Source: JAPLST01 sp964397565
Lineage (GTDB): Bacteria; Auribacterota; UBA3054; JAPLST01
Length of the DNA: 64,000 nt
Reading direction: 5' to 3'
NCBI GenBank assembly: GCA_964397565.1
Contig: CAYNJC010000004.1
Coordinates: 1 to 64,000 of the forward strand
Shown: piece by piece, positions 1 to 11,312 of the stretch
Layout: each line of letters begins with the position of its first letter
Numbering within the stretch: position 1 is the stretch's first letter
Translations under genes and position numbers: made by a program
Notes under the pieces: generated by a model
Told to the model about the DNA's origin: nothing
What the model saw: only the letters and a program-made list of their open reading frames with translations
Databases searched by the model: none

Positions 1-247
1 ATACGCCGCACGCCGTGCGGCGGCTACGGGCAGAAACGCACGCATGCGGCGGGGGTCGCTGCGCGGATGTAGGCGCGAAACGGCGTTCCGCGGTATGTGC
101 AGCACGCCGCACGCCGTGCGGCGGCTACGGGCAGAAACGCACGCCGAACGGGAGTTCGGCGGTACCTTCAGCGGCACCGGCGTGCCGCGTTCCCTTCGAC
201 AGCCGGCCGGAAGAAATTCACCGCCGCTCATTTTCTGCCCTGAGCCC
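1..247. repeat. GC-rich palindromic repeat array (family D), left copy
   Basis: Two copies of an about 100-base unit, each with a palindrome around GCACGCCGTGC and a second around GGAACGGCGTTCC. They end in a distinct tail (about 144-247). Bases 1-247 match 5538-5775 almost throughout, including the tail, so nifJ and the DUF89 gene lie between two copies. Short ORFs here are translations of the repeat, not genes. The array may start before the window edge. Confidence 0.85.
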
Positions 248-251
248 TGAA

Positions 252-379
252 TACTAATGAATGCACTTACTTGGGTGTCATGCCCATTGTGGCCGCGGGC
301 GCTGACCGCGGCTGCAGAAGTCGCCCTCACCGCGGGCGGCTACACGGACGCTGCAAAGTAGAAAGCGTTCTCATTAGTA
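252..379 (+). mobile_element. MITE-like element, family A, copy 1
   Basis: A 128-bp element starting TACTAATGA and ending with the reverse complement TCATTAGTA. The GC-rich core holds two short hairpins built on GCCGCGGGCG. Four other copies lie at 25924-26050, 28965-29150, 44015-44141 and 47950-48131. The ends fit a TA target duplication around CTAATGA...TCATTAG, as made by IS630/Tc1-type transposases. That assignment is inference; no transposase is in the window. Confidence 0.8.
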
Positions 380-511
380 TTTGCATACGGCAAAAACCCG
401 TCCGCGGCTTTTGTGGTTGACGATTTGCGCGATTTTTGGTATCATTTCTATCGGTTTGTTTTAGGATTTTTCGGGAATCTCCCATAATTGTCATCCACAT
501 GAAGGAGCAGT

Positions 512-4090
<3,579 letters not shown>

Positions 4091-4193
4091 CATCAGCGAT
4101 TGACCATTATGCTACACAGCCAAATGTTGAATGTTGGTCGTTCAATGTTCAATGTTGAACGTGTGCGGCTTGCTGCTGAAAGGACAGCCGCCC

Positions 4194-5048
4194 ATGAACG
4201 TCGCGCTTGACTGTCTGCCGTGCGCGATCAACCAGGGACACACTGCGGTGACCCACAGCACTGACGATACCGCGCTGCAGGAACGCATCCTGCGCTTGGT
4301 CGCCGAAACCTATGCGGCCAAGCATCTGACCGGCACCCCCGCCGATTTTTCGCAGGAGGCCTACGACCTGGTCGCGCGCGAAAGCGGCCGGCGCGATCCG
4401 TTTGCCGCCGAGAAAAAACGCTGCAACGATCTGGCCCTCGCCATGCTGCCCGAGTGCTACACCGCCCTCGCACGCAGCGGCGATCCGCTCGCCGTTGGCG
4501 CCCAGCTCGCCGTCGCCGGCAATATCATTGATCTCGGCATCCCGCAGCTCGACATACACGGCACGCTCCGGCGCGCGCTCGACACACCCTTTGCGGTCAA
4601 CGATCTCGAGCGGCTGCGCGCCGACCTGGCGCGCGCGGCAACCGTGTTCTACATTGGCGACAATGCCGGCGAAATCGTTTTTGACCGCGTCTTCATCGAG
4701 ACGATGCAGAAGTTGCACCCGGCCTTGCGCGTCACGTTTTCGGTCAAGTCCGGTCCGATTATCAATGATGCCACGCGGGACGACGCGCGCGCGGTCGGCA
4801 TGGACAACGTCTGCGCGCTGATTGAGACCGGCAATGCCCTGATCGGCGCACCGCTCGCGCATGTCAGCGCCGCGTTCCACCAATTGTTTGACACCGCCGA
4901 CGTGATCATCAGCAAAGGCCAGGGCAATTTCGAGACGCTCAACGCCGAGACCCAACGGCCGATGTATTTTATCCTGAAAGCCAAGTGCAATCTGGTCGCG
5001 CAGGAGCTGGGTGTGCAGTTCGGCGACTCCGTGCTGAAGCATGTCTGA
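4194..5048 (+). CDS. DUF89 (ARMT1-like) damage-control phosphatase family protein
   Basis: A 284-residue protein matching the DUF89 family: an N-terminal CLPC motif (residues 6-9) and a C-terminal metal-site region with GDNAGEIVFDR, followed by KGQGNFETL. Characterised members are metal-dependent phosphatases thought to remove damaged phosphometabolites such as sugar phosphates; the substrate here is unknown. I chose the ATG at 4194, preceded by AAAGGAC, because the 21 upstream codons cover a small direct repeat (about 4122-4158) and precede the conserved CLPC start. It may be co-transcribed with nifJ, but that is not shown. Confidence 0.85.
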   Translation: MNVALDCLPCAINQGHTAVTHSTDDTALQERILRLVAETYAAKHLTGTPADFSQEAYDLVARESGRRDPFAAEKKRCNDLALAMLPECYTALARSGDPLAVGAQLAVAGNIIDLGIPQLDIHGTLRRALDTPFAVNDLERLRADLARAATVFYIGDNAGEIVFDRVFIETMQKLHPALRVTFSVKSGPIINDATRDDARAVGMDNVCALIETGNALIGAPLAHVSAAFHQLFDTADVIISKGQGNFETLNAETQRPMYFILKAKCNLVAQELGVQFGDSVLKHV

Positions 5049-5775
5049 CAACACCGTGCGCGGCGCACGGTGTTGCAGCGCCGCTTACTGCGGCTATCCA
5101 GAACCGGCGACGCGCGCATGGGTGTGCCTTCCACCGGTTCCGCCAGCGGCGGGTTCGTGGGGGTTTCTGCGCAGATGCCGCGGAACGGCGTTCCGCGTGA
5201 TGTGCTGCACGCCGCACGCCGTGCGGCGGCTACGGGCAGAAACGCACGCACGCGGCGGGGGCTCGCTGCGCGGATGTAGCCGCGGAACGGCGTTCCGCGA
5301 GTGATGCTTCCTTCAATACGCCGCACGCCGTGCGGCGGCTACGGGCAGAAACGCACGCATGCAGCGGGGGTCTCTGCGCGGATGTAGGCGCGGAACGGCG
5401 TTCCGCGAGTGATGCTTCCTTCAATGCGCCGCACGCCGTGCGGCGGCTACGGGCAGAAACGCACGCATGCGGCGCGGGGGCTCTGCGCAGACGTAGCCGC
5501 GGAACGGCGTTCCGCGTGATGTGCTGCACGCCGCACGCCGTGCGGCGGCTACGGACAGAAACGCACGCATGCAGCGGGGGTCTCTGCGCGGATGTAGGCG
5601 CGGAACGGCGTTCCGCGGTATGTGCTGCACGCCGCACGCCGTGCGGCGGCTACGAGGAGAAACGCACGCCGAACGGGAGTTCGGCGGTACCTTCAGCGGG
5701 TCGGGTGACCCGCGTTCCCTTTGGCAGCCGGCCGGAAGAAATTCACCGCCGCTCTCTTTCTGCCCTGAACCCGGA
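5049..5775. repeat. GC-rich palindromic repeat array (family D), right copy
   Basis: This stretch has no gene. Five units of 97-112 bp start near 5209, 5321, 5432, 5528 and 5631. Each contains the GCACGCCGTGC palindrome, a conserved segment ending GGGCAGAAACGCACGC, and the GGAACGGCGTTCC palindrome. The last unit ends in the same tail as the left copy at 144-247. Before the array, 5090-5150 holds a GC-rich segment with a weak relative at 61125-61160. There are no unique spacers and no cas genes, so this is not CRISPR. Confidence 0.85.
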
Positions 5776-5855
5776 TGAACAGCGCATATCGGACAGCGCC
5801 TTACCAATTCAATATATTGGAACAACCAGGCGCGGTTCCGGACGGCTGTCTGCGC

Positions 5856-5883
5856 TTGCGGCGCGGCCCGAACTATGCTACAA
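5856..5883 (+). promoter_or_regulatory. sigma70-type promoter for the exosortase block
   Basis: TTGCGG at 5856-5861 and TACAAT at 5878-5883 with a 16-base spacer. The -10 is extended (TGCTACAAT). It lies about 37 bases before the chosen ATG, just after the repeat array. Confidence 0.55.
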
Positions 5884-5919
5884 TACCTGCTATGTTCTCT
5901 TAACCCCTTGAACACACTC

Positions 5920-8019
5920 ATGACTGATTTCACTCCGCAGAATCCTGAACAAGACCCGGCTGTCGAGGCCATCCCGGCCGAAGCGGCCGAAGCGGCCACC
6001 CCGCCCGATAAGAACCGCGACTTCTATCGTCCGTTCACGTTCGTCTTGCTGGCTGTGCTGGGCATCCTGCTGGTGTTTTTCAACTATCGCTATCCGTTGC
6101 TGCGCACGTGGGATAGCTGGGGCAGTGAGCACGGCTACAACGCAAATGGTCTCTACATTTTCATTGGGGCCTGCTTGTTGGTTTTTCTGCAACGCACGCG
6201 TCTGCGCGCCTTGCCCAAGCGGATCAATTATTACGGGCTGGTGCTGGTGGTCGGCGCGTTGCTCTGGTCGCTGGCGTTCAAGCGCGGCGACATCAACGCG
6301 ATGCAGACGATCGGCTTTGTCGGCCTGCTCTGGGCGCTCTGCCTTTATTGGGGCGGCTGGCTGCTGGCCAAGGCGATGATGTTTCCGCTCTTTCTGAGTT
6401 TGTTTTCGGTGCAATGGGGGTTGGCCAGCAGCACGGTTTCGCTGAAAATGCGGCTGCTCTCGACCAAACTCGCCTGTGACTTCATCAATCTCACCGGCAA
6501 CCTGTTTGGCGTGACGGTCTTGCGCCAGGGCACAAATGTCTCGATGGTCGACATGCCCGAACTGCAATTCGACGTGGCCTCCGCGTGCAGTGGCTTGCAA
6601 TCCTTGATCATGACGACCGTGCTGTGCCTGCTGCTGTCCTACCTGATGCTGCGCACCTGGTGGAAGCGCGTGGTCATGCTGGCGCTGATCCCGCCGGTGG
6701 CCATTCTCAATAATTCGATGCGGATCGTGCTGATCGCCTACAGCGGCAAATTCTTCACCTGGCTCGAACACGTGTTCCACTTGGCGGATGGCTGGGGCAG
6801 CAAGGTCATGGTTGACTTTCATGTGTATCCGGGCATGATCGTCTATATGCTGGGTTTTGGCATGATCTGGCTGGCGGCCCATTATCTCGAGCGCCTGCCC
6901 GGCGTCGAGCGCGCCGAATGGCTGGAGCGCAGGGCCGCCAAGCGCGCCAAGAAGGCGGCGGCGCCTGCGATGGAGGAGCGTAGCAATGGAGGAATGGAGG
7001 AGCGGAGGAATGGAGGAACGCCGGATTATTCCTACTACGGCCGCCTCTGGAAGCATGTCCTGGTCGTGCTGGTCATGGTCTTTGCCATGTATCATCTCGG
7101 CAATTCCGCCAAGCACCGCATCACCTACGCCCAAGGCCTGCCGACCGCCAATGATTTTCTGGCGTTGACCTCCGGCAAGGCGTTGCTGCAGCCGCTCCAT
7201 TACGTGACCGCGTTCCCCGCCCGGGTGGGCGGGCGCGTGCGGGTTGAGATGCCCGTCTCCGATGAAGAACTGACCCAACTGCCCAAGGACACGGCCTATT
7301 ATCGCGGCCTGTTTGTCGCCAGCAACCTGTATGAACAGTATGTGCAGGCCGCCTCGGCCCTGCTGACGGACAACTTCGGCAGCAACGCCATCGAGGCGCT
7401 TGCCGCGCAGCGCCTGCAGGTCGCGCTGCCGGGCGCCACGTTGTCCACGGCCGAGGTCGCCCACATTGTGCAGCAGGCGCTGATGCTGCGCGTCTCGATG
7501 CCGCGCTGGCTGCAGGCCGGCAGTGCGCCGCAACAAGTACTGCAAGTTGCGCTGGGGCATCTGCTCGCAAGCATTGCCAGTATGAATCGCCACCCCGACG
7601 ATATTATGCTGGCCGTGGTCCAAAACGAAACCGATCAGCACTCGATTCACACGCCCGAGGCCTGCTATCCCGGCCAAGGCTGGACGATTGACGACGCCGT
7701 CCCCACCCAGATTGTCCTGGATGGCCGCACGACCACCGTCGCGCGCATGGAAGTCGGCTTCAAGCAGGCCGGCATTCAGGAATGTGTCATGTATTGGTAT
7801 CAGCGCGAATGGCCGAACGGCCGTGTCTATGCCACCAGCGACTTTTTCTGGCTGCCGTTCAAAACCGCCTTCAACTTGATCTTCCGCGGCCGCAGCGACC
7901 GCTGGGCCTTCGTGCGCTTCTCCACCGCCCGCAACGCCGGCGAACACAGCGATGACACCTATACCCGCCTGCTGGCCTTCATCAAGGACGTCGAGCCGGC
8001 GTTGACCTACTCCCACTGA
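5920..8019 (+). CDS. exosortase fused to EpsI-like C-terminal domain
   Basis: Membrane transpeptidase-like enzyme predicted to cut and anchor proteins with PEP-CTERM tails. Multiple membrane segments fill residues about 35-330. The exosortase catalytic triad is visible: Cys in ACSGLQSL (about 223), Arg in NNSMRI (about 268) and His in FHVYPGMIVY (about 301). After a charged linker comes another membrane segment and a C-terminal domain like exosortase-associated EpsI (DUF3485), with HTPEACYPGQGW. A likely substrate, with VPEP plus a hydrophobic tail, is encoded at 38005-39135. The linker holds an in-frame insertion of repetitive GGAGGAATGGAG-type sequence (about 6970-7017). The ATG at 5920 is preferred over the upstream ORF start at 5875, which lies before the -10 element. 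Confidence 0.9.
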   Translation: MTDFTPQNPEQDPAVEAIPAEAAEAATPPDKNRDFYRPFTFVLLAVLGILLVFFNYRYPLLRTWDSWGSEHGYNANGLYIFIGACLLVFLQRTRLRALPKRINYYGLVLVVGALLWSLAFKRGDINAMQTIGFVGLLWALCLYWGGWLLAKAMMFPLFLSLFSVQWGLASSTVSLKMRLLSTKLACDFINLTGNLFGVTVLRQGTNVSMVDMPELQFDVASACSGLQSLIMTTVLCLLLSYLMLRTWWKRVVMLALIPPVAILNNSMRIVLIAYSGKFFTWLEHVFHLADGWGSKVMVDFHVYPGMIVYMLGFGMIWLAAHYLERLPGVERAEWLERRAAKRAKKAAAPAMEERSNGGMEERRNGGTPDYSYYGRLWKHVLVVLVMVFAMYHLGNSAKHRITYAQGLPTANDFLALTSGKALLQPLHYVTAFPARVGGRVRVEMPVSDEELTQLPKDTAYYRGLFVASNLYEQYVQAASALLTDNFGSNAIEALAAQRLQVALPGATLSTAEVAHIVQQALMLRVSMPRWLQAGSAPQQVLQVALGHLLASIASMNRHPDDIMLAVVQNETDQHSIHTPEACYPGQGWTIDDAVPTQIVLDGRTTTVARMEVGFKQAGIQECVMYWYQREWPNGRVYATSDFFWLPFKTAFNLIFRGRSDRWAFVRFSTARNAGEHSDDTYTRLLAFIKDVEPALTYSH

Positions 8020-8021
8020 CC

Positions 8022-9065
8022 ATGGCCATCACTTTTCGCCGCACCCTCACTCGCGTCCAACGCCTGCGGCTGTGGCTGCGCCAGCAGCTGCGCTGGCAGC
8101 AGGCGCGCCATTTCATTGTCAAAAACTGGGCCTGGCGTCTGGTCTCGATCGTGTTGGCCGTCATCGTCTGGACCTATGTCCAAATCACCACCAGCACGAC
8201 CGTGGTGCTGAGCGTGCCGTTGGATGCGATCAAAGTCGGCGAACAATTCCAAGCCCAAGGGTTCACCACCAATGGCGAGCCGTTGCACACCATTCAAGTG
8301 GTCGTCCAATGCGCCTATCGCGACAAGGACAAATTGCGCGACAGCGACTATGGCGCCGAGATTGATCTGCGCGATGAAGCCGAGAACATCATTCCGTCGT
8401 ATGCGCTCAAAGCCGGCGAGCAGATTGTCTATCGCGGCCCGGAGCGTTATCAGAAGTTAAGCACCGTGTTGGCGATCGTGCCCGACCGCATTCGCATCAC
8501 GATTGACCGCACCATTCAGAAAAACGTGCCGGTCGTGCCACTAGTGGTCGGCGAGCCGCGCGAGGGGTATCAAGTCAGCAGCATCACGGCCAATCCGGCG
8601 GCGGTGATGGTGAAAGGCCCGGCGCGGGTCATGGCCGCCCTGCAGTCCGTGCCGACCGAGGTGATTGACATCACCGACCTGAGCAAGCCGCTGGTCAAGA
8701 ATAATGTGCGCATCGTCGCCACCAATCTGCCGGTGATCATCGTCGAGAAAGCGCCGCTCGAAGTGCGCATCGGCATCAACACCAAGCCGGTCGAACGCAC
8801 CCTGCGCAACATTCCGGTCGCTGCCCTGGGCCGCCCGCGCTATGCCGCCGGTGTACAATTCTCGCCCGTCAACGTGGACCTCGTCGTGCAAGGCACGCGC
8901 GACCTGGTCGCCCTGATTGACCCGCGCAGCGTGCTCGTCTTTGTCGACGTGCGCGACGTTACCAGCAGCGGCTTTCGCATGCCCGTCCAGGCGATTTCGC
9001 CGGCCAACTGCAATGTCATTTCGGTGCTGCCGCAGGTGGTCAGCGTGACCCTCAAGGAGGAATGA
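8022..9065 (+). CDS. YbbR-domain membrane protein (CdaR-like)
   Basis: A 347-residue protein with one membrane segment (about 38-55) followed by repeated YbbR domains predicted outside the membrane. In Firmicutes such proteins (CdaR) regulate the diadenylate cyclase CdaA. No cyclase gene is in this window, so that role is not supported by context. It starts 2 bases after the exosortase stop and ends on the ribosome-binding site (AAGGAGG) of the next gene, so the block reads as an operon. The repeated pattern includes VPVVPLVVGEP and RNIPVAALGRP, as in other YbbR proteins. Confidence 0.8.
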   Translation: MAITFRRTLTRVQRLRLWLRQQLRWQQARHFIVKNWAWRLVSIVLAVIVWTYVQITTSTTVVLSVPLDAIKVGEQFQAQGFTTNGEPLHTIQVVVQCAYRDKDKLRDSDYGAEIDLRDEAENIIPSYALKAGEQIVYRGPERYQKLSTVLAIVPDRIRITIDRTIQKNVPVVPLVVGEPREGYQVSSITANPAAVMVKGPARVMAALQSVPTEVIDITDLSKPLVKNNVRIVATNLPVIIVEKAPLEVRIGINTKPVERTLRNIPVAALGRPRYAAGVQFSPVNVDLVVQGTRDLVALIDPRSVLVFVDVRDVTSSGFRMPVQAISPANCNVISVLPQVVSVTLKEE

Positions 9066-9066
9066 T

Positions 9067-9585
9067 ATGCCGGCTGAATCCACGCCGCCCGTTGCCGCCG
9101 CGCCGGCAGCCGCGCTCAGCGCGTCCACGCCGTCATCCTTGGATCTGCTGCAGGAATTCGAGGAGCGCTACCGCCGCGAGGCCGGCGATGTACGCACCCT
9201 CAGTTGCCAAATGCAGGAACTGCTGGCCGTCACCGAGAAAATCCTCGACGAACTCGACCAGCGCTCGTGGTGGAAACGCCTCTGGCAATGGCTGATCGGC
9301 TACAGCGCCGCGCTGGAACAACGCCAGAACCGGACGCAGATGCGGATGCAGCAGATGAGCGTGCTGATGACCGCCGCCATTGGGCGCCAGAATCGGATCG
9401 TGATCGAGGGCTTGCGCGTGGCGCTCGAGAAACTGCAGCGCATCGAGGATGACGCGCGCCAGTTGCGCGCCGCCGTCCAGCGCATTGAAAACCGTTCGCT
9501 CTTCCGCCGCTCAGGCTGGCAACCACTGTTGCAGCCGTTCCGCCGGGCCTGGGCCTGGCTGAAACAATCGGTGCAGCGTTCATAG
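9067..9585 (+). CDS. hypothetical coiled-coil protein
   Basis: I do not recognise a family. The 172-residue protein has an Ala/Pro-rich N-terminus, then an almost fully helical, charged body rich in Gln, Glu and Arg (about 25-145), consistent with a coiled coil. A Trp-rich amphipathic stretch lies near residues 67-78, and the C-terminus is basic. The start at 9067 is preceded by AAGGAGG at 9053-9060, at the end of the YbbR gene. Its position suggests a role linked to the envelope genes upstream, but that is inference only. Confidence 0.6.
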   Translation: MPAESTPPVAAAPAAALSASTPSSLDLLQEFEERYRREAGDVRTLSCQMQELLAVTEKILDELDQRSWWKRLWQWLIGYSAALEQRQNRTQMRMQQMSVLMTAAIGRQNRIVIEGLRVALEKLQRIEDDARQLRAAVQRIENRSLFRRSGWQPLLQPFRRAWAWLKQSVQRS

Positions 9586-9609
9586 TGCAGCGTTCATCGT
9601 CAACCGTCC

Positions 9610-9924
9610 ATGCCCATGAAAACGTTCCTGCTCCTCCTCAACCTTGTGCAGTTCGGGATCATCCTGGTTTTGACCAATCCGCCCGAAGTGGCCCATCGCG
9701 AAGTGCTGCTCACCACTATCAAAGCGGAAATGGCGGCCAATGCCTCGTTGATCGACAAGTTGAAAAGTGCCGCCGAGGTCGCCAAGGGCATCACCGCCAC
9801 GTACCATGACTATTACGTCTACTCAACGACCACGCGCGACGGCAAGATGCTGACCTTCGGTGTGCTGGGCACGGCCCGCTGGACGGGCGGCACCGTTATT
9901 GCCGGCACGCCGCAAACCAACTAG
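9610..9924 (+). CDS. hypothetical small membrane-anchored protein
   Basis: A 104-residue protein with one hydrophobic segment at residues 4-22, acting as signal or anchor, then a soluble domain ending in a Thr/Gly-rich strand region (about 70-100). No family was recognised. It lies between the coiled-coil gene and miaA, 5 bases before the miaA start, and is probably in the same transcript. There is an alternative ATG two codons downstream at 9616. Confidence 0.55.
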   Translation: MPMKTFLLLLNLVQFGIILVLTNPPEVAHREVLLTTIKAEMAANASLIDKLKSAAEVAKGITATYHDYYVYSTTTRDGKMLTFGVLGTARWTGGTVIAGTPQTN

Positions 9925-9929
9925 CCCGC

Positions 9930-10877
9930 ATGGGCCCGGCCGCGCCGCTGATTATTCTTGGGCCGACTGCCACGGGCAAGTCGCAGCTCGCGCTCAACCT
10001 CGCCGGCCGCGGCCAGGCCGAGATCATTTCGCTCGATTCAATGCAAATCTATCGCGGCTTGGACATTGGCACGGCCAAGCCAAGCGCGGCCGAGCAGGCC
10101 CGTGTACCGCATCATCTGATTGACTGTTGCGCGCTGGACGAGCCGTCGGACGCAGCCCAATTTCTGGAACGCGTGCGCGCGGCCGAACAGGCCATCGCGG
10201 CGCGCGGCGCGCGGCCGATCCTGGTCGGCGGCACCGCCATGTACATCAAAGCGCTGGTTGACGGCCTGTGTGACGCGCCGTCGCGCCAGCCCGTCGTGCG
10301 TGAGGAATTGACCTTGCTGGCCCAGCAGCACGGCAGCGCCCACCTGCACAAAGAACTGCAACAGGTGGATGCGCCCGCCGCTGCGCGCATTCATCCGCAC
10401 GACCTGCGCCGGATCGTGCGCGCCCTGGAAGTTTATGCCGTCACCGGCACGCCGCTCTCGGCCCAGCAAGGCCAATGGGCCGCGCCCGCCGCCACCCGCT
10501 ATGTGCTGCTGGGCTTGACGCTCGCGCGCGCGGAATTGTACCGCCGGATTGATGCGCGCGTGGACGCCATGCTCGCCGCCGGCCTGCTGGATGAAGTGCG
10601 CGGCTTGCGCGCGGCCGGCCTCGAACAGCATCGCACCGCCAGCCAGGCGATCGGGTACAAAGAACTGCTCGCGCATTTGCGCGGTGAATATGATCTGGCC
10701 ACCGCCGTCTCACTAGTGAAGCAGGCAACCCGCCGCTTTGCCAAACATCAAGTGACCTGGTTCCGCAAAGACCCGCGCATCCGCTGGTTCGACGTGGCGT
10801 GCTACGCCGACGCCGCGCAGCTGGCGGACGCCGTTGTGTCCGCCCTGTCCGACACACCGCCGGAGCACACGCCATGA
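9930..10877 (+). CDS. miaA: tRNA dimethylallyltransferase
   Basis: Transfers a dimethylallyl group to N6 of adenosine 37 in tRNAs that read codons starting with U. The P-loop GPTATGKS sits at residues 11-18. It is followed by SLDSMQIYRGLDIGTAKP, a hallmark of MiaA, and the tRNA-contacting C-terminal part with SQAIGYKE. At 315 residues the length is normal. It ends in an ATGA overlap with the NikR-like gene, implying translational coupling of a tRNA modification gene with a regulator. Confidence 0.95.
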   Translation: MGPAAPLIILGPTATGKSQLALNLAGRGQAEIISLDSMQIYRGLDIGTAKPSAAEQARVPHHLIDCCALDEPSDAAQFLERVRAAEQAIAARGARPILVGGTAMYIKALVDGLCDAPSRQPVVREELTLLAQQHGSAHLHKELQQVDAPAAARIHPHDLRRIVRALEVYAVTGTPLSAQQGQWAAPAATRYVLLGLTLARAELYRRIDARVDAMLAAGLLDEVRGLRAAGLEQHRTASQAIGYKELLAHLRGEYDLATAVSLVKQATRRFAKHQVTWFRKDPRIRWFDVACYADAAQLADAVVSALSDTPPEHTP

Positions 10878-11284
10878 TTCGTTTTGGTGTCTCGCTCGAA
10901 CGCGGCTTGCTGGAGCGCTTCGATGCCTTTGTGCATGAGGCCCGCCATCGCAATCGCTCGGCCGCCTTGCGCGAAATCATTCGCGACCATTTGGTGGGGC
11001 GCAGTTGGTGTGAGAGTGCCGGCCCGATCGCCGCCGTCGTCAGCATGGTGTATCACAATCGTGCGCGCCATGTCACCGCCGCGCTGCAGGCCGTGCTGAC
11101 GCGCCAGCGCGCCTATGTCGTCGGCGACACCAGTTATTATGTGCACGATCAGTACACCGTGCGCGTGTTGATTTTGCACGGCATGGCGCCGCACGTGCGC
11201 GCCGTCGCCGATGCCTTGCTTGGATGTAAAGGAGTAGTTCACGGCAGTGCGACGCCACTGATGCCCGGCCCGCCCTGCAAATAA
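10874..11284 (+). CDS. NikR-like ribbon-helix-helix regulator with an altered metal site
   Basis: A 136-residue protein with an N-terminal ribbon-helix-helix DNA-binding domain (MIRFGVSLERGLLERFD, then RSAALREIIRDHL) and a C-terminal ACT-like NikR domain (VVSMVYHNRARHV...YYVHDQYTVRVLILHG). In E. coli NikR the high-affinity nickel ligands are His76, His87, His89 and Cys95. By eye the aligned positions here keep only the His89 equivalent (YYVH); the first His, His87 and the Cys are not conserved. It may sense another ligand. The start ATG at 10874 overlaps the miaA stop (ATGA). No nickel transporter gene is adjacent. Confidence 0.8.
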   Translation: MIRFGVSLERGLLERFDAFVHEARHRNRSAALREIIRDHLVGRSWCESAGPIAAVVSMVYHNRARHVTAALQAVLTRQRAYVVGDTSYYVHDQYTVRVLILHGMAPHVRAVADALLGCKGVVHGSATPLMPGPPCK

Positions 11285-11312
11285 TTCACGACTGTACCAC
11301 GGGAGATCTGTC

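Noticed and set aside
5209..5775. Possible CRISPR array
   Set aside because: Units are about 100-112 bp with no unique spacers; the whole unit repeats, also at 1-247, and there are no cas genes.
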